Assembly: GCF_039527675.1 (NCBI RefSeq)
Contig: NZ_BAAAKI010000004.1
Span: 310,001 to 374,000, forward strand
Reading direction: 5' to 3'
Length of the DNA: 64,000 bases
Source of the DNA: Luteococcus sanguinis
GTDB taxonomy: Bacteria > Actinomycetota > Actinomycetes > Propionibacteriales > Propionibacteriaceae
The translations under genes were made by a program, and so were the position numbers. Shown here piece by piece: positions 17,144 through 25,160 of this stretch. Within the stretch, counting starts at the first letter, position 1; the number at the start of each line of letters is the position of its first letter. A model generated the notes under the pieces. It had not been told where the DNA came from. It ran no database searches and worked only from the letters and a program-made list of their open reading frames with translations.

Positions 17144-17626
17144 TCAGTCGGCGTACACGCCCCGGGCCGGGTCGGCGAGTTGGAGGGCTGCTTCGGTGAG
17201 GACGTCGCGGTGGGTCGCGGCCAGTTCGTCGAAGGGCACCTCGTCGAGGTCGAACCAGCGCAGTTCGGACGACTCGTCCGAGGCAACCAGCACGTCACCG
17301 ACGGGACGGGCGAAGAAGGCCGCGGCCGTGGAGCTGACCACCACGCCGTCGGGGTAGGCGAAGATTCGCCGTGGGCTCGAGAACAACCCGAACAGGCGCA
17401 CGTCGGTGACCTCCAGGCCGGTCTCCTCACGGACCTCGCGCAGCAGACAGTCGCGCAGGGATTCCCCCTCGTCCAGACCGCCCCCCACCAGACCCCAGAG
17501 TCCGGAGTCGGAGCGCCGCTCCAGCAGTACCCGTCCGTCACCGTCCAGCAACACGGCCACGGCGCCGATCCGCCGCGGGCCGTTGGGGGTGGGTGCCGCG
17601 TCGTCGTCCACGTGGAAGGTCGTCAC
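17144..17626 (-). CDS. Nudix hydrolase
   Basis: 160 residues. The Nudix box is complete: GGGLDEGESLRDCLLREV followed by REETGLEV, which binds the divalent metals that hydrolyse nucleoside-diphosphate-X bonds. The substrate cannot be told. GTG 17626 overlaps the TGA of the upstream mannosidase (GTGA), so it is translated after it. The coupling to a glycosidase may point to a sugar-nucleotide substrate, but that is inference. Confidence 0.86.
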   Translation of the reverse strand: MTTFHVDDDAAPTPNGPRRIGAVAVLLDGDGRVLLERRSDSGLWGLVGGGLDEGESLRDCLLREVREETGLEVTDVRLFGLFSSPRRIFAYPDGVVVSSTAAAFFARPVGDVLVASDESSELRWFDLDEVPFDELAATHRDVLTEAALQLADPARGVYAD

Positions 17627-18837
17627 GGCGCAGAGATTATCGCGGGCCCCACTGGCAGGCGGCGGCCGTCGAGGGCCATCAGGAGTTCTGCCCACATGGC
17701 ATTGGCCCAGGCGAAGTCGGCCCGGCTGAATCGGTGTGGGTGGTCGGCGTCGAAGGCCTCGTGGGCCAGGCCGGTGCCGGCGGTGGTGGCGGCCAACAGG
17801 TCCGCCATCTGCTGCGCCTCGGTGGGATCGGTCGCGGTGAGGCCCTGGACGGCCAACGCGATCGGCCAGACCCGACCGCGCGGCGTGTGCTCGGAGCCGA
17901 TGCCAGCTGCGGCGCTCCCGGACGCGAACCAGGGGTTGGCCGGTGACAGGACGCGGGCCCGGGTCGCCAGGTAACCGGGGTCGTCGGCCCGGACGCCTGC
18001 CAGCAGCGGCAAGGACAACAAGGACGGCATGTTCGCGTCGTCGGCCAGTAGCTGGCGGCCCAGCCCGTCCACCTCATAGGCGCAGCTGCCGTCACGCAGC
18101 GTGCCGTGGCACAGCACGCCGTCGCGCAGTTCGGCGGCCAGCGCCCGGCAGTCCTGGGCCAGTGGGAGGTCCCGCCAGACCGCCTGGCACAGTTCTGCGG
18201 CCATCGCCAGCGAATGCGCCGCCATCAGGTTCCCCGGGATCGAGTAGCCGTGGCGGGCGCGATCGTCCGAGGGCCGAAAGCCCGACCAGGTCATGCCGGT
18301 CTGGCCCACCGATGAGCCCCGGCCACCGCGGGCCAGCGAACCGAAGGGACGACGGAAGCGGTACGCGGATCGGTCATGGCGTTGCTCGCTGCGCCACATG
18401 CCCAGCACCTCGGGGAGCCCCGCGTGCACCTCGTCCAGGGCAGCCGTCGAACCGGTGACCTTCCAGAGCTGCCAGGCAAGCTGGATCGGGAAGGCCAGCG
18501 AGTCCAGTTCGTACTTGCGCTCCCACACGCCCGGTGCTGGGCGGGGACGGTCCAGCCGGTGCCACCAGCGGCGCCCGGAGCCGAAGGCATTGGCTCGGGG
18601 ATCGAGCGCGATCAATCGCCACTGCTGGCGCACCACACCCTCGATGGTGCGCCGGACCTCCTCGTCCTCGGCTGCCCACAGCACGAAGGGACGCATGGTC
18701 GCCGCCGAGTCGCGCAACCACATCGCGGGGATGTCGCCGGTGAGGAGCCAGGTCAGGTCACCGCGCCGTTCCACCGATCCCGTCCAGACGTGCTGCAGCA
18801 GGCGGTCGAGCCGTTCGCGGTCAGCAGGAGGTCTCAT
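17623..18837 (-). CDS. Glycoside hydrolase family 125 (exo-alpha-1,6-mannosidase)
   Basis: 404 residues without signal peptide, so probably cytoplasmic. Family blocks in order: LLTGDIPAMWLRDSAATMRP, ERKYELDSLAFPIQLAW, MTWSGFRPSDDRARHGYSIP (Asp general-acid region), LADDANMPSLLSLP, and GTGLAHEAFDADHPHRFSR (Glu base region). The (alpha/alpha)6 enzymes of this family release non-reducing 1,6-linked mannose by inversion without metal. Start ATG 18837 is chosen because the domain begins there; the region upstream lacks a clear ribosome site, so this is moderately certain. Divergent from treZ (82 bp apart). Confidence 0.87.
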   Translation of the reverse strand: MRPPADRERLDRLLQHVWTGSVERRGDLTWLLTGDIPAMWLRDSAATMRPFVLWAAEDEEVRRTIEGVVRQQWRLIALDPRANAFGSGRRWWHRLDRPRPAPGVWERKYELDSLAFPIQLAWQLWKVTGSTAALDEVHAGLPEVLGMWRSEQRHDRSAYRFRRPFGSLARGGRGSSVGQTGMTWSGFRPSDDRARHGYSIPGNLMAAHSLAMAAELCQAVWRDLPLAQDCRALAAELRDGVLCHGTLRDGSCAYEVDGLGRQLLADDANMPSLLSLPLLAGVRADDPGYLATRARVLSPANPWFASGSAAAGIGSEHTPRGRVWPIALAVQGLTATDPTEAQQMADLLAATTAGTGLAHEAFDADHPHRFSRADFAWANAMWAELLMALDGRRLPVGPAIISAP

Positions 18838-18919
18838 GGTCTGCGATCCAAGCACTGCGTGCCACCCATCGGGTACCGTCACCGGGTCACCCCGTACCCC
18901 ACCGCAGGAGCATGTTGCG

Positions 18920-20710
18920 ATGCCGCTGTCCTTCGACGTCTGGGCCCCATTGCCGGAGCGAGTCGACCTGATGGTCGACGGTGAACAGTTCGACATGGAG
19001 CGTTCCGAGGATGGCTGGTGGCGCCTTCCGGCCGAACGGGCCGCCGAGGTCGTCCGCCCCGGAGTGGACTACGGCTACCGGCTCGACGGCGAGCAGACCG
19101 TCCTGCCCGCGCCGCGTTCTCGCTGGCAGCCTTACGGCGTCCACGGCCCGTCTCGGTCCTATGACCCTGCGGCCTTCGAGTGGCACGACCAGGACTGGAC
19201 CGGCCGCCAGCTCGCGGGCTCCATCATCTACGAGCTGCACCTTGGCACCTTCACCCCCGAGGGCACCCTTGACGCCGCCATTGGCAAGCTGGACCACCTC
19301 GTGGAGCTGGGCATCGACCTGGTCGAGCTGATGCCGGTCAACGCCTTCAACGGTGAGCACGGCTGGGGCTATGACGGGGTGTGCTGGTACGCAGTCCACG
19401 AGCCCTATGGCGGCCCGGCCGCCTACCAGCGCTTCGTCGATGCCTGCCACCAGCGCGGTCTGGGCGTCATTCAGGACGTCGTCTACAACCATTTCGGCCC
19501 CAGCGGGAACTACCTGCCCAGCTTCGCACCGATCCTGGACGACTCGATGTCGTCGCCGTGGGGGAGCGCGATCAACCTGGCCGGTGAGGGCTCCGACGAG
19601 GTGCGCCGCTTCATCATCGACAACGCCCTGATGTGGTTGCAGGACTACCACGTCGACGGTCTGCGGCTGGACGCCGTGCACGCGCTGGTGGACACCCGCG
19701 CGATCCATGTGCTCGAGGAGATGGCCGTCGAGGTGGACGCGTTGAGCACCTTCCTCAACCGTCCGATCTCGCTGATCGCCGAGAGTGACCTCAACGACCC
19801 CCGCCTGATCTCCCCGCGCGAGGCGGGTGGCTACGGCCTGGACGCGCAGTGGAGCGACGACTTCCACCACGCCCTGGTGGCAAACCTGACCGGAGACGAC
19901 TCCGGTTACTACGCCGACTTCGCCAGCCTGGAGGCGCTGGGCAAGGTGCTGGAGACCGGCTTCTTCCACGACGGCACCAAGTCGACCTTCCGGGGACGAC
20001 GACACGGACGACGCCTGGACACCCCGACGATGCCGACCTGGCGGCTGGTGGTCTGTTCCGACAACCACGACCAGATCGGCAACCGCGCCGACGGCGCCCG
20101 TCTGGCCACTCGTGAGACCCCGCGACAGCTGCAGCTCGCCGCCCTGGTCACCCTGCTTTCGCCCTACACGCCGATGGTCTTCATGGGCGAGGAGTGGGGA
20201 GCCACCACACCCTTCATGTTCTTCTCCTCCCATCCCGAGCCTGAGCTGGCGGAGGCCGTCTCCAAGGGGCGGGTGGAGGAGTTCGCCAAGATGGACTGGG
20301 ACCCCGACACGATCGTCGACCCCCAGAGCGAGTACGCCTTCGCCGGGTCGAAGCTCGTCTGGGATGAGCGCTTCGGTGAGGTGCACTCCGAGATCTGGCA
20401 GACCTACCGGGACGCCATCACGCTGCGCCGCAGCTACCCCGACCTGACCGACCCCCGTTTCGAGTGGATCTCGTGCCGTTTCGATCCCGACTCCCAGTGG
20501 TTCGTGATGGAGCGTGGCGAATCGATCTCGGTCGCGATGAACTTTGCCCTGGAACCCGTCGTCATCGAACTGGACGATGCGTGTGAGGTGCTGCTGCGCG
20601 TCGGGGAGTCCACCATCGTCGAGGCCGAGGGACGCTACGAGCTGCACCTGGGACCGCAGTCGGCGGCGGTGCTGCACCTGCCCACCGAAGCGCTCCCGGG
20701 TCGCAGCTGA
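18920..20710 (+). CDS. treZ: Malto-oligosyltrehalose trehalohydrolase
   Basis: 596-residue GH13 enzyme releasing trehalose from maltooligosyl-trehalose in the TreY-TreZ route. An N-terminal beta domain (FDVWAPLPERVDLMVDG) precedes the barrel. Catalytic signatures are VDGLRLDAVHAL (Asp nucleophile), SLIAESDLNDP (Glu acid/base) and VVCSDNHDQIGNR (transition-state Asp). MPVNAFNGEHGWGYDGV is typical of TreZ. In-frame sequence upstream to 18293 belongs to the opposite-strand gene; ATG 18920 has CAGGAG 9 nt upstream. TreX and TreY partners are not in the window. Confidence 0.94.
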   Translation: MPLSFDVWAPLPERVDLMVDGEQFDMERSEDGWWRLPAERAAEVVRPGVDYGYRLDGEQTVLPAPRSRWQPYGVHGPSRSYDPAAFEWHDQDWTGRQLAGSIIYELHLGTFTPEGTLDAAIGKLDHLVELGIDLVELMPVNAFNGEHGWGYDGVCWYAVHEPYGGPAAYQRFVDACHQRGLGVIQDVVYNHFGPSGNYLPSFAPILDDSMSSPWGSAINLAGEGSDEVRRFIIDNALMWLQDYHVDGLRLDAVHALVDTRAIHVLEEMAVEVDALSTFLNRPISLIAESDLNDPRLISPREAGGYGLDAQWSDDFHHALVANLTGDDSGYYADFASLEALGKVLETGFFHDGTKSTFRGRRHGRRLDTPTMPTWRLVVCSDNHDQIGNRADGARLATRETPRQLQLAALVTLLSPYTPMVFMGEEWGATTPFMFFSSHPEPELAEAVSKGRVEEFAKMDWDPDTIVDPQSEYAFAGSKLVWDERFGEVHSEIWQTYRDAITLRRSYPDLTDPRFEWISCRFDPDSQWFVMERGESISVAMNFALEPVVIELDDACEVLLRVGESTIVEAEGRYELHLGPQSAAVLHLPTEALPGRS

Positions 20711-20718
20711 GGCTCATT

Positions 20719-20748
20719 TTGACCGCACCCATGGCACCGGGGTAGTGT
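20719..20748 (+). promoter_or_regulatory. Predicted promoter of rplM-rpsI
   Basis: TTGACC (20719-20724), 18 bp, TAGTGT (20743-20748). The transcript would start near 20755, giving a leader of about 100 nt before GTG 20856. Confidence 0.6.
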
Positions 20749-20855
20749 GAACCGCTGTTGCGCACTGGCGTGCCCGCGCGGATCATCCGCGACGCCGCCC
20801 CCGCGCTTCACCATCTTGAAGAAGAGCCTCCTACCGGAAGAATGGTCTGCGAACC

Positions 20856-21299
20856 GTGTCTACGTACAGCCCGAAGCCTGGTGACATCACCAGGAATTGG
20901 CACGTCATCGATGCCGAGAACGTCGTCCTCGGTCGCCTCGCGGTGACCGCCGCCACGCTGTTGCGCGGCAAGCACAAGGCGACCTTCGCGCCGCACATGG
21001 ACGGCGGCGACTTCGTCGTCATCGTCAACGCGTCGAAGATCGCCCTCACCGGCAAGAAGTCGACCGACTCGATGCGCTACCGCCACTCCGGTCGTCCCGG
21101 CGGCCTGACCAAGACGCCGATCGGCGAGCTGCTGGCCAAGGACCCGCGCAAGGCCGTCGAGCTGGCCGTGTGGGGCATGCTGCCCAAGAACAAGCTGAGC
21201 CGTCAGCTGATGTCCAAGCTCAAGGTCTACGCAGGCCCGGAGCACCCGCACGCCGCGCAGAAGCCGCAGGCGTACGAGATCACCCAGATCGCCCAGTGA
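20856..21299 (+). CDS. rplM: 50S ribosomal protein L13
   Basis: 147 residues (GTG start; RNWHVIDAENVVLGRLA, LLRGKHKATFAPHMDGGDFV, YRHSGRPGGLTKTPI, LLAKDPRKAVELAVWGMLPK). Early-assembling 23S-binding protein. The conserved rplM-rpsI pair follows, 29 nt apart. Confidence 0.98.
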   Translation: MSTYSPKPGDITRNWHVIDAENVVLGRLAVTAATLLRGKHKATFAPHMDGGDFVVIVNASKIALTGKKSTDSMRYRHSGRPGGLTKTPIGELLAKDPRKAVELAVWGMLPKNKLSRQLMSKLKVYAGPEHPHAAQKPQAYEITQIAQ

Positions 21300-21328
21300 C
21301 GATCGATACCGTGAGCCAAGGAACAACT

Positions 21329-21871
21329 GTGTCTGAGACCGTAGAGCTTGACGAGACCATCGAGAACGAGGCCCCCGCTGGCGCCTCGTTCACCGACGAG
21401 AACGATCGTGAGATCGCCTACCGCAGCGACTCGAACCCGGCCACCGCGTCGGCGCAGTCGTCCGGCCGTCCCGCTGTGATCGCCGCCGGGAACGCGACCG
21501 GCCGTCGCAAGGAGGCCGTCGCCCGCGTCCGCCTCGTGCCCGGCACCGGCCAGTTCAGCATCAACGGTGGCCGTTCGCTGGAGGACTACTTCCCGAACAA
21601 GGTGCACCAGCAGATCGTCAACGAGCCCTTCGTCACCGCTGGCGTCGCTGACTCCTACGACGTGATCGTCCGCATCAACGGCGGTGGCATCACCGGTCAG
21701 GCCGGCGCCCTTCGCCTGGGCATCGCCCGTGCGCTGAACGCCGTCGATGCCGAGGCCTCGCGCCCCGCGCTGAAGAAGGCCGGCATGCTGACCCGCGACG
21801 CCCGGATCAAGGAGCGCAAGAAGGCTGGTCTCAAGAAGGCCCGCAAGGCGCCTCAGTACAGCAAGCGCTGA
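21329..21871 (+). CDS. rpsI: 30S ribosomal protein S9 with acidic N-terminal extension
   Basis: 180 residues. The S9 core begins near residue 50 (ATGRRKEAVARVRLVPGTG; INGGGITGQAGALRLGIARA; MLTRDARIKERKKAGLKKAR; ends APQYSKR, whose C-terminal Arg reaches the P-site tRNA). The first about 50 residues are acidic and absent from most bacterial S9, but usual in actinobacteria. Several GTG codons are possible (21296 overlapping the rplM stop, 21311, 21329); 21329 is preferred because CAAGGAAC precedes it by 6 nt. Confidence 0.95.
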   Translation: MSETVELDETIENEAPAGASFTDENDREIAYRSDSNPATASAQSSGRPAVIAAGNATGRRKEAVARVRLVPGTGQFSINGGRSLEDYFPNKVHQQIVNEPFVTAGVADSYDVIVRINGGGITGQAGALRLGIARALNAVDAEASRPALKKAGMLTRDARIKERKKAGLKKARKAPQYSKR

Positions 21872-21906
21872 TCGCCGCAGGCGCCTGCCTGCTGCTCGGT
21901 GTCGAG

Positions 21907-21932
21907 GCCGTCGTCCCCTTGGGGACGGCGGC
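21907..21932 (+). terminator. Terminator after rpsI
   Basis: GCCGTCGTCCCC / GGGGACGGCGGC stem (12 bp, one G-U) followed by TTTC, 35 bp after the rpsI stop. Confidence 0.8.
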
Positions 21933-22012
21933 TTTCGCCGTGTTTGGAGCGTCGACCCGAACACCTGTGTCGGCATCGAAGCCGAGCCGCGCAGGGAGTA
22001 CGCTCAGTCCCC

Positions 22013-23371
22013 ATGGCTCGACTTTTTGGCACCGACGGCGTGCGCGGTGTGGCGAACAAGGACCTGACCGCGGAGCTCGCGCTCCAGCTCTCCGTGGGTG
22101 CCGCCCACGTGCTGGGGGAGGCGGGTGCCTTCGAGGGAGGCCGTCCCACAGCCCTGGTCGGTCGCGACACCCGCGCCAGCGGTGAGTTCCTGGAGGCCGC
22201 GGTCGTCGCCGGCCTGGCCAGCGCTGGCGTGGACGTCAAGCGCGTCGGTGTGGTGCCCACCCCGGGCGTCGCCTTCCTGGTCAGCGAGCACGAGGCCGAC
22301 CTGGGCGTCATGCTCTCGGCCTCCCACAACCCCATGCCCGACAACGGCATCAAGTTCTTCCAGCGCGGTGGTGTGAAGCTCGACGACACCCTGGAGGATG
22401 CGATCGAGGAGCGGATGGGCCAGATTGAGAGCTGGGCCCGACCGATTGGTGACAAGGTCGGACGCGTCAACGACGACCTCGGTGCGATCGACGCCTATGT
22501 CGCGCATTTGGTCGGCAGCCTGGGTGCGGACTCCTCCCTCGAGGGCATCAAGGTCGTGCTCGACTGCGCGAACGGCGCTTCCTCGATGACCGCACTGAAT
22601 GCCTTCCAGGCCCAGGGCGCCGAGGTCGTCCCGATCCACAACAACCCGGACGGGCTCAACATCAACGAGAACTGCGGATCGACCCACATGGGCGACCTGC
22701 AGGCCAAGGTCGTGGAGGCGGGCGCCGACCTCGGCCTCGCCTTCGACGGTGACGCCGACCGCTGCCTCGCCTGCGACGCGCAGGGCAACCTCGTCGACGG
22801 TGACCAGATCATCGCCATCCTGGCGCTGGCCCTGCAGTCCGAGCGCAAGCTGCACAGCGACACCGTCGTCGCCACCATCATGAGCAACCTCGGCTTCGTG
22901 AACGCGATGAAGGCCAACGGCATCAAGGTCGACCAGACCAAGGTGGGCGACCGCTATGTGCTGGAGAGCATGAACGCCAATGGCTTCACCCTCGGCGGGG
23001 AGCAGTCCGGCCACGTCATCATGAGCGAGTTCGCCACCACCGGCGACGGCGTCCTCACCGGCCTGCACCTGGCCGCCCGGATGGCCCGTACCGGCAAGTC
23101 GCTGGCCGAGCTCGCGTCGGTCATGACCCGCCTGCCGCAGACCATGATCAACGTCAAGGGCGTCGACAAGCTGCGCGCCGGCATCGACCCGCACATCCAG
23201 CAGGCAGTCTCCCGGGCCAACAAGGAACTCGGGGACGCGGGACGGGTGGTGCTGCGTCCCTCTGGCACCGAGCCGGTCGTCCGCGTGATGGTTGAGGCCG
23301 AGACGATGGAGCGGGCCGAACAGGTGTGCCAGGAACTCGCCGCGATCGTCCAGGAGCGCGTCAGCCTGTGA
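22013..23371 (+). CDS. glmM: Phosphoglucosamine mutase
   Basis: 452 residues; interconverts GlcN-6-P and GlcN-1-P for UDP-GlcNAc and peptidoglycan. Phospho-serine loop MLSASHNPMPDNGIKFF, metal loop LAFDGDADRCLACD, sugar loop GGEQSGHVI and phosphate loop RPSGTEPVVRVMVE are all present. The ATG at 22013 has TACGCT at 21999-22004, 8 nt upstream: leaderless. In-frame sequence back to 21899 is intergenic and covers the rpsI terminator. glmS, the step before it, lies 1.8 kb downstream. Confidence 0.97.
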   Translation: MARLFGTDGVRGVANKDLTAELALQLSVGAAHVLGEAGAFEGGRPTALVGRDTRASGEFLEAAVVAGLASAGVDVKRVGVVPTPGVAFLVSEHEADLGVMLSASHNPMPDNGIKFFQRGGVKLDDTLEDAIEERMGQIESWARPIGDKVGRVNDDLGAIDAYVAHLVGSLGADSSLEGIKVVLDCANGASSMTALNAFQAQGAEVVPIHNNPDGLNINENCGSTHMGDLQAKVVEAGADLGLAFDGDADRCLACDAQGNLVDGDQIIAILALALQSERKLHSDTVVATIMSNLGFVNAMKANGIKVDQTKVGDRYVLESMNANGFTLGGEQSGHVIMSEFATTGDGVLTGLHLAARMARTGKSLAELASVMTRLPQTMINVKGVDKLRAGIDPHIQQAVSRANKELGDAGRVVLRPSGTEPVVRVMVEAETMERAEQVCQELAAIVQERVSL

Positions 23372-23982
23372 CCGGCGCCACCGGCGCCTCCTGGGGGCAG
23401 GGCGCTGAGCGGATGCGCACGCGGGTACCGCGAGCCCCAGAGCCCGCGGCGGTGACCGTGCACGTCCCCGACGTTGCAGAGACGCTGATGACGGTGGGGC
23501 TGGGGCTGCTGCTCGCCTTGTTGGCGCTGATCATGTGGGTGATGTTGAGGTTCCGGTCTCTGTTCCCCACTCCGATCAGCATTGGCACCAGTGTGCTGGC
23601 GATGTTCGTGGTGCTGATGGTGTGCGGCGTCGTCGCCCACGAGGCCTTGGTGGCGCTGGTGATGCGGGCAGCCGGCGGCCGACCTCGGACCCGCTTCGGG
23701 CACGTGTACGGGATCCCCTTGCCCTACACCACCAGCCCGGGGCACCTGTTCAGCCGCAGCCAGTACATCGCGATCACGCTCGTGCCCAACCTGGTCATCG
23801 TCCCGTTCGTACTCGCGATGGCGACCTGGGGCCCGGGCGGCGGCAACTGGATCCTGCCGGGGCTGGTGATGCTCGGCGCGAGCGTTGCCGACCTGTGGAT
23901 GCTCGGCCACGCGGCCGCGGCACCGGGACAGGTGCAGGTGGAGGTGCTGCGCGACGGGATCGCCCTGCACCATCAATTCTGA
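23368..23982 (+). CDS. DUF3267-like membrane protein with degenerate HExxH
   Basis: 204 residues with about four hydrophobic segments (VGLGLLLALLALIMWVML; IGTSVLAMFVVLMVCGVVAH; IAITLVPNLVIVPFVLAM; ILPGLVMLGASVADLWML). The pattern H-E-A-L-V-A-L followed by a RPRTRFGHVYGIPLPYTT block and a late DLWMLGHAA resembles DUF3267 putative zincins, but the second His of HExxH is Val, so activity is uncertain. GTG 23368 overlaps the glmM stop (GTGA) and would couple translation; ATG 23413 is an alternative start. It converges on coaA. Confidence 0.6.
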   Translation: MTGATGASWGQGAERMRTRVPRAPEPAAVTVHVPDVAETLMTVGLGLLLALLALIMWVMLRFRSLFPTPISIGTSVLAMFVVLMVCGVVAHEALVALVMRAAGGRPRTRFGHVYGIPLPYTTSPGHLFSRSQYIAITLVPNLVIVPFVLAMATWGPGGGNWILPGLVMLGASVADLWMLGHAAAAPGQVQVEVLRDGIALHHQF

Positions 23983-24012
23983 CCCAGGCAGTTGCGATGC
24001 AGGCAGTTCTGA

Positions 24013-24981
24013 TCAGATCTTGCGGATTCGCACGTGGTCGACCGAGTGGTCGCTGCCCTTGTGCAGGATCACGTTCGCGCGTCCCATCGTCGGACGGACG
24101 TTGAGCGCCAGGTTGGGCCCGTTGACCTCGTCCCAGACCTGGTTGGCGAAGGCGCTGGCCTGGGCCTCGTCCATCGTCGCGAAGCGGGTGAAGAAGCTGC
24201 GCGGGTCGGTGAAGGCCGTACGGCGAAGTTCCAGGAAGCGGTTCAGGTACCAGCTGCGGATGTCCGAGGTCTCCGCGTCGACGTAGACGGAGAAGTCGAA
24301 GAAGTCGCTGACCGCCAGGCCCTGGGTGCCGTCCGCGCGGCGCCGTGCAGGCTGCAGCACGTTGAGGCCCTCGATGATCAAGATGTCGGGGCGCTTGACC
24401 GTGATCACCTCGTCGGTGACGTCGTAGACCATGTGGCTGTAGACCGGGGCGTTGACGCTCTTCAGGCCCGACTTCACGTCGACGACGAACTGTTGCAGGG
24501 CGCGCCGGTCATAACTCTCGGGGAAGCCCTTTCGATCGAGGATGCCGCGGCGCTCCAGCTCGGCATTGGAGAACAGGAATCCGTCGGTGGTGATGAGTGA
24601 GACCTTCGGACGGCCGGGGGATCGTGACAACAGCTCGCGCAGCAGGCGCGCCGTGGTCGACTTTCCCACCGCAACCGACCCGGCGACGCCGATCACGAAG
24701 GGGGTGCGGCGCACGTCCAGACCGAGGAAGGCATTGGACGCTCGGTACAGGTGCCCGGTGTGGCGCATGTGCAGGTGGATCAGCTGCGTCAGGGGGACAT
24801 AGACCTGCTCGACCTCGGCCTGACTGGTCGGGTCGCCCAGACCGCGCAGGCGGGTCAGCGTCTCCTCGTCCAGGTCGATGTCGGTGTTGTCGGCGAGGTC
24901 GGCCCAGTCCTGGCGGGCCATGCACACGTAGGGGCCGACCGGGTCGTCGTCCTCGTGCACGGGTGGCTCTGCTGACGTCAT
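24013..24981 (-). CDS. coaA: Pantothenate kinase, type I
   Basis: 322 residues; first step of CoA synthesis. P-loop GVAGSVAVGKSTTARLL, substrate region TTDGFLFSNAELERRG, KGFPESYD, and IIEGLNVLQ are all family markers. ATG 24981 (MTSAEPPV) is chosen over an upstream in-frame codon at 25152, which would overlap the glmS promoter. Type I CoaA is feedback-inhibited by CoA in E. coli. Confidence 0.95.
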   Translation of the reverse strand: MTSAEPPVHEDDDPVGPYVCMARQDWADLADNTDIDLDEETLTRLRGLGDPTSQAEVEQVYVPLTQLIHLHMRHTGHLYRASNAFLGLDVRRTPFVIGVAGSVAVGKSTTARLLRELLSRSPGRPKVSLITTDGFLFSNAELERRGILDRKGFPESYDRRALQQFVVDVKSGLKSVNAPVYSHMVYDVTDEVITVKRPDILIIEGLNVLQPARRRADGTQGLAVSDFFDFSVYVDAETSDIRSWYLNRFLELRRTAFTDPRSFFTRFATMDEAQASAFANQVWDEVNGPNLALNVRPTMGRANVILHKGSDHSVDHVRIRKI

Positions 24982-25160
24982 CGTGTGTCGCACCGAATGG
25001 CCTGCTCCGGCGCCTCCTCCTCGGCTAGATTCACAGATGCACGATGACGTGTCCACCGCGACAGGGCTGGCGAGAGGTCCGCGCGCGTATTGAGAACACC
25101 CAATCTCCGTTTGGCAAGTCTGAGTCGTGAATCGCTCACTGCTTATGTACACTTTTGGGC

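Noticed and set aside
25082..25160. glmS ribozyme or riboswitch before glmS
   Set aside because: A -10 hexamer sits 7 nt before the ATG, so there is no leader to hold an RNA element.
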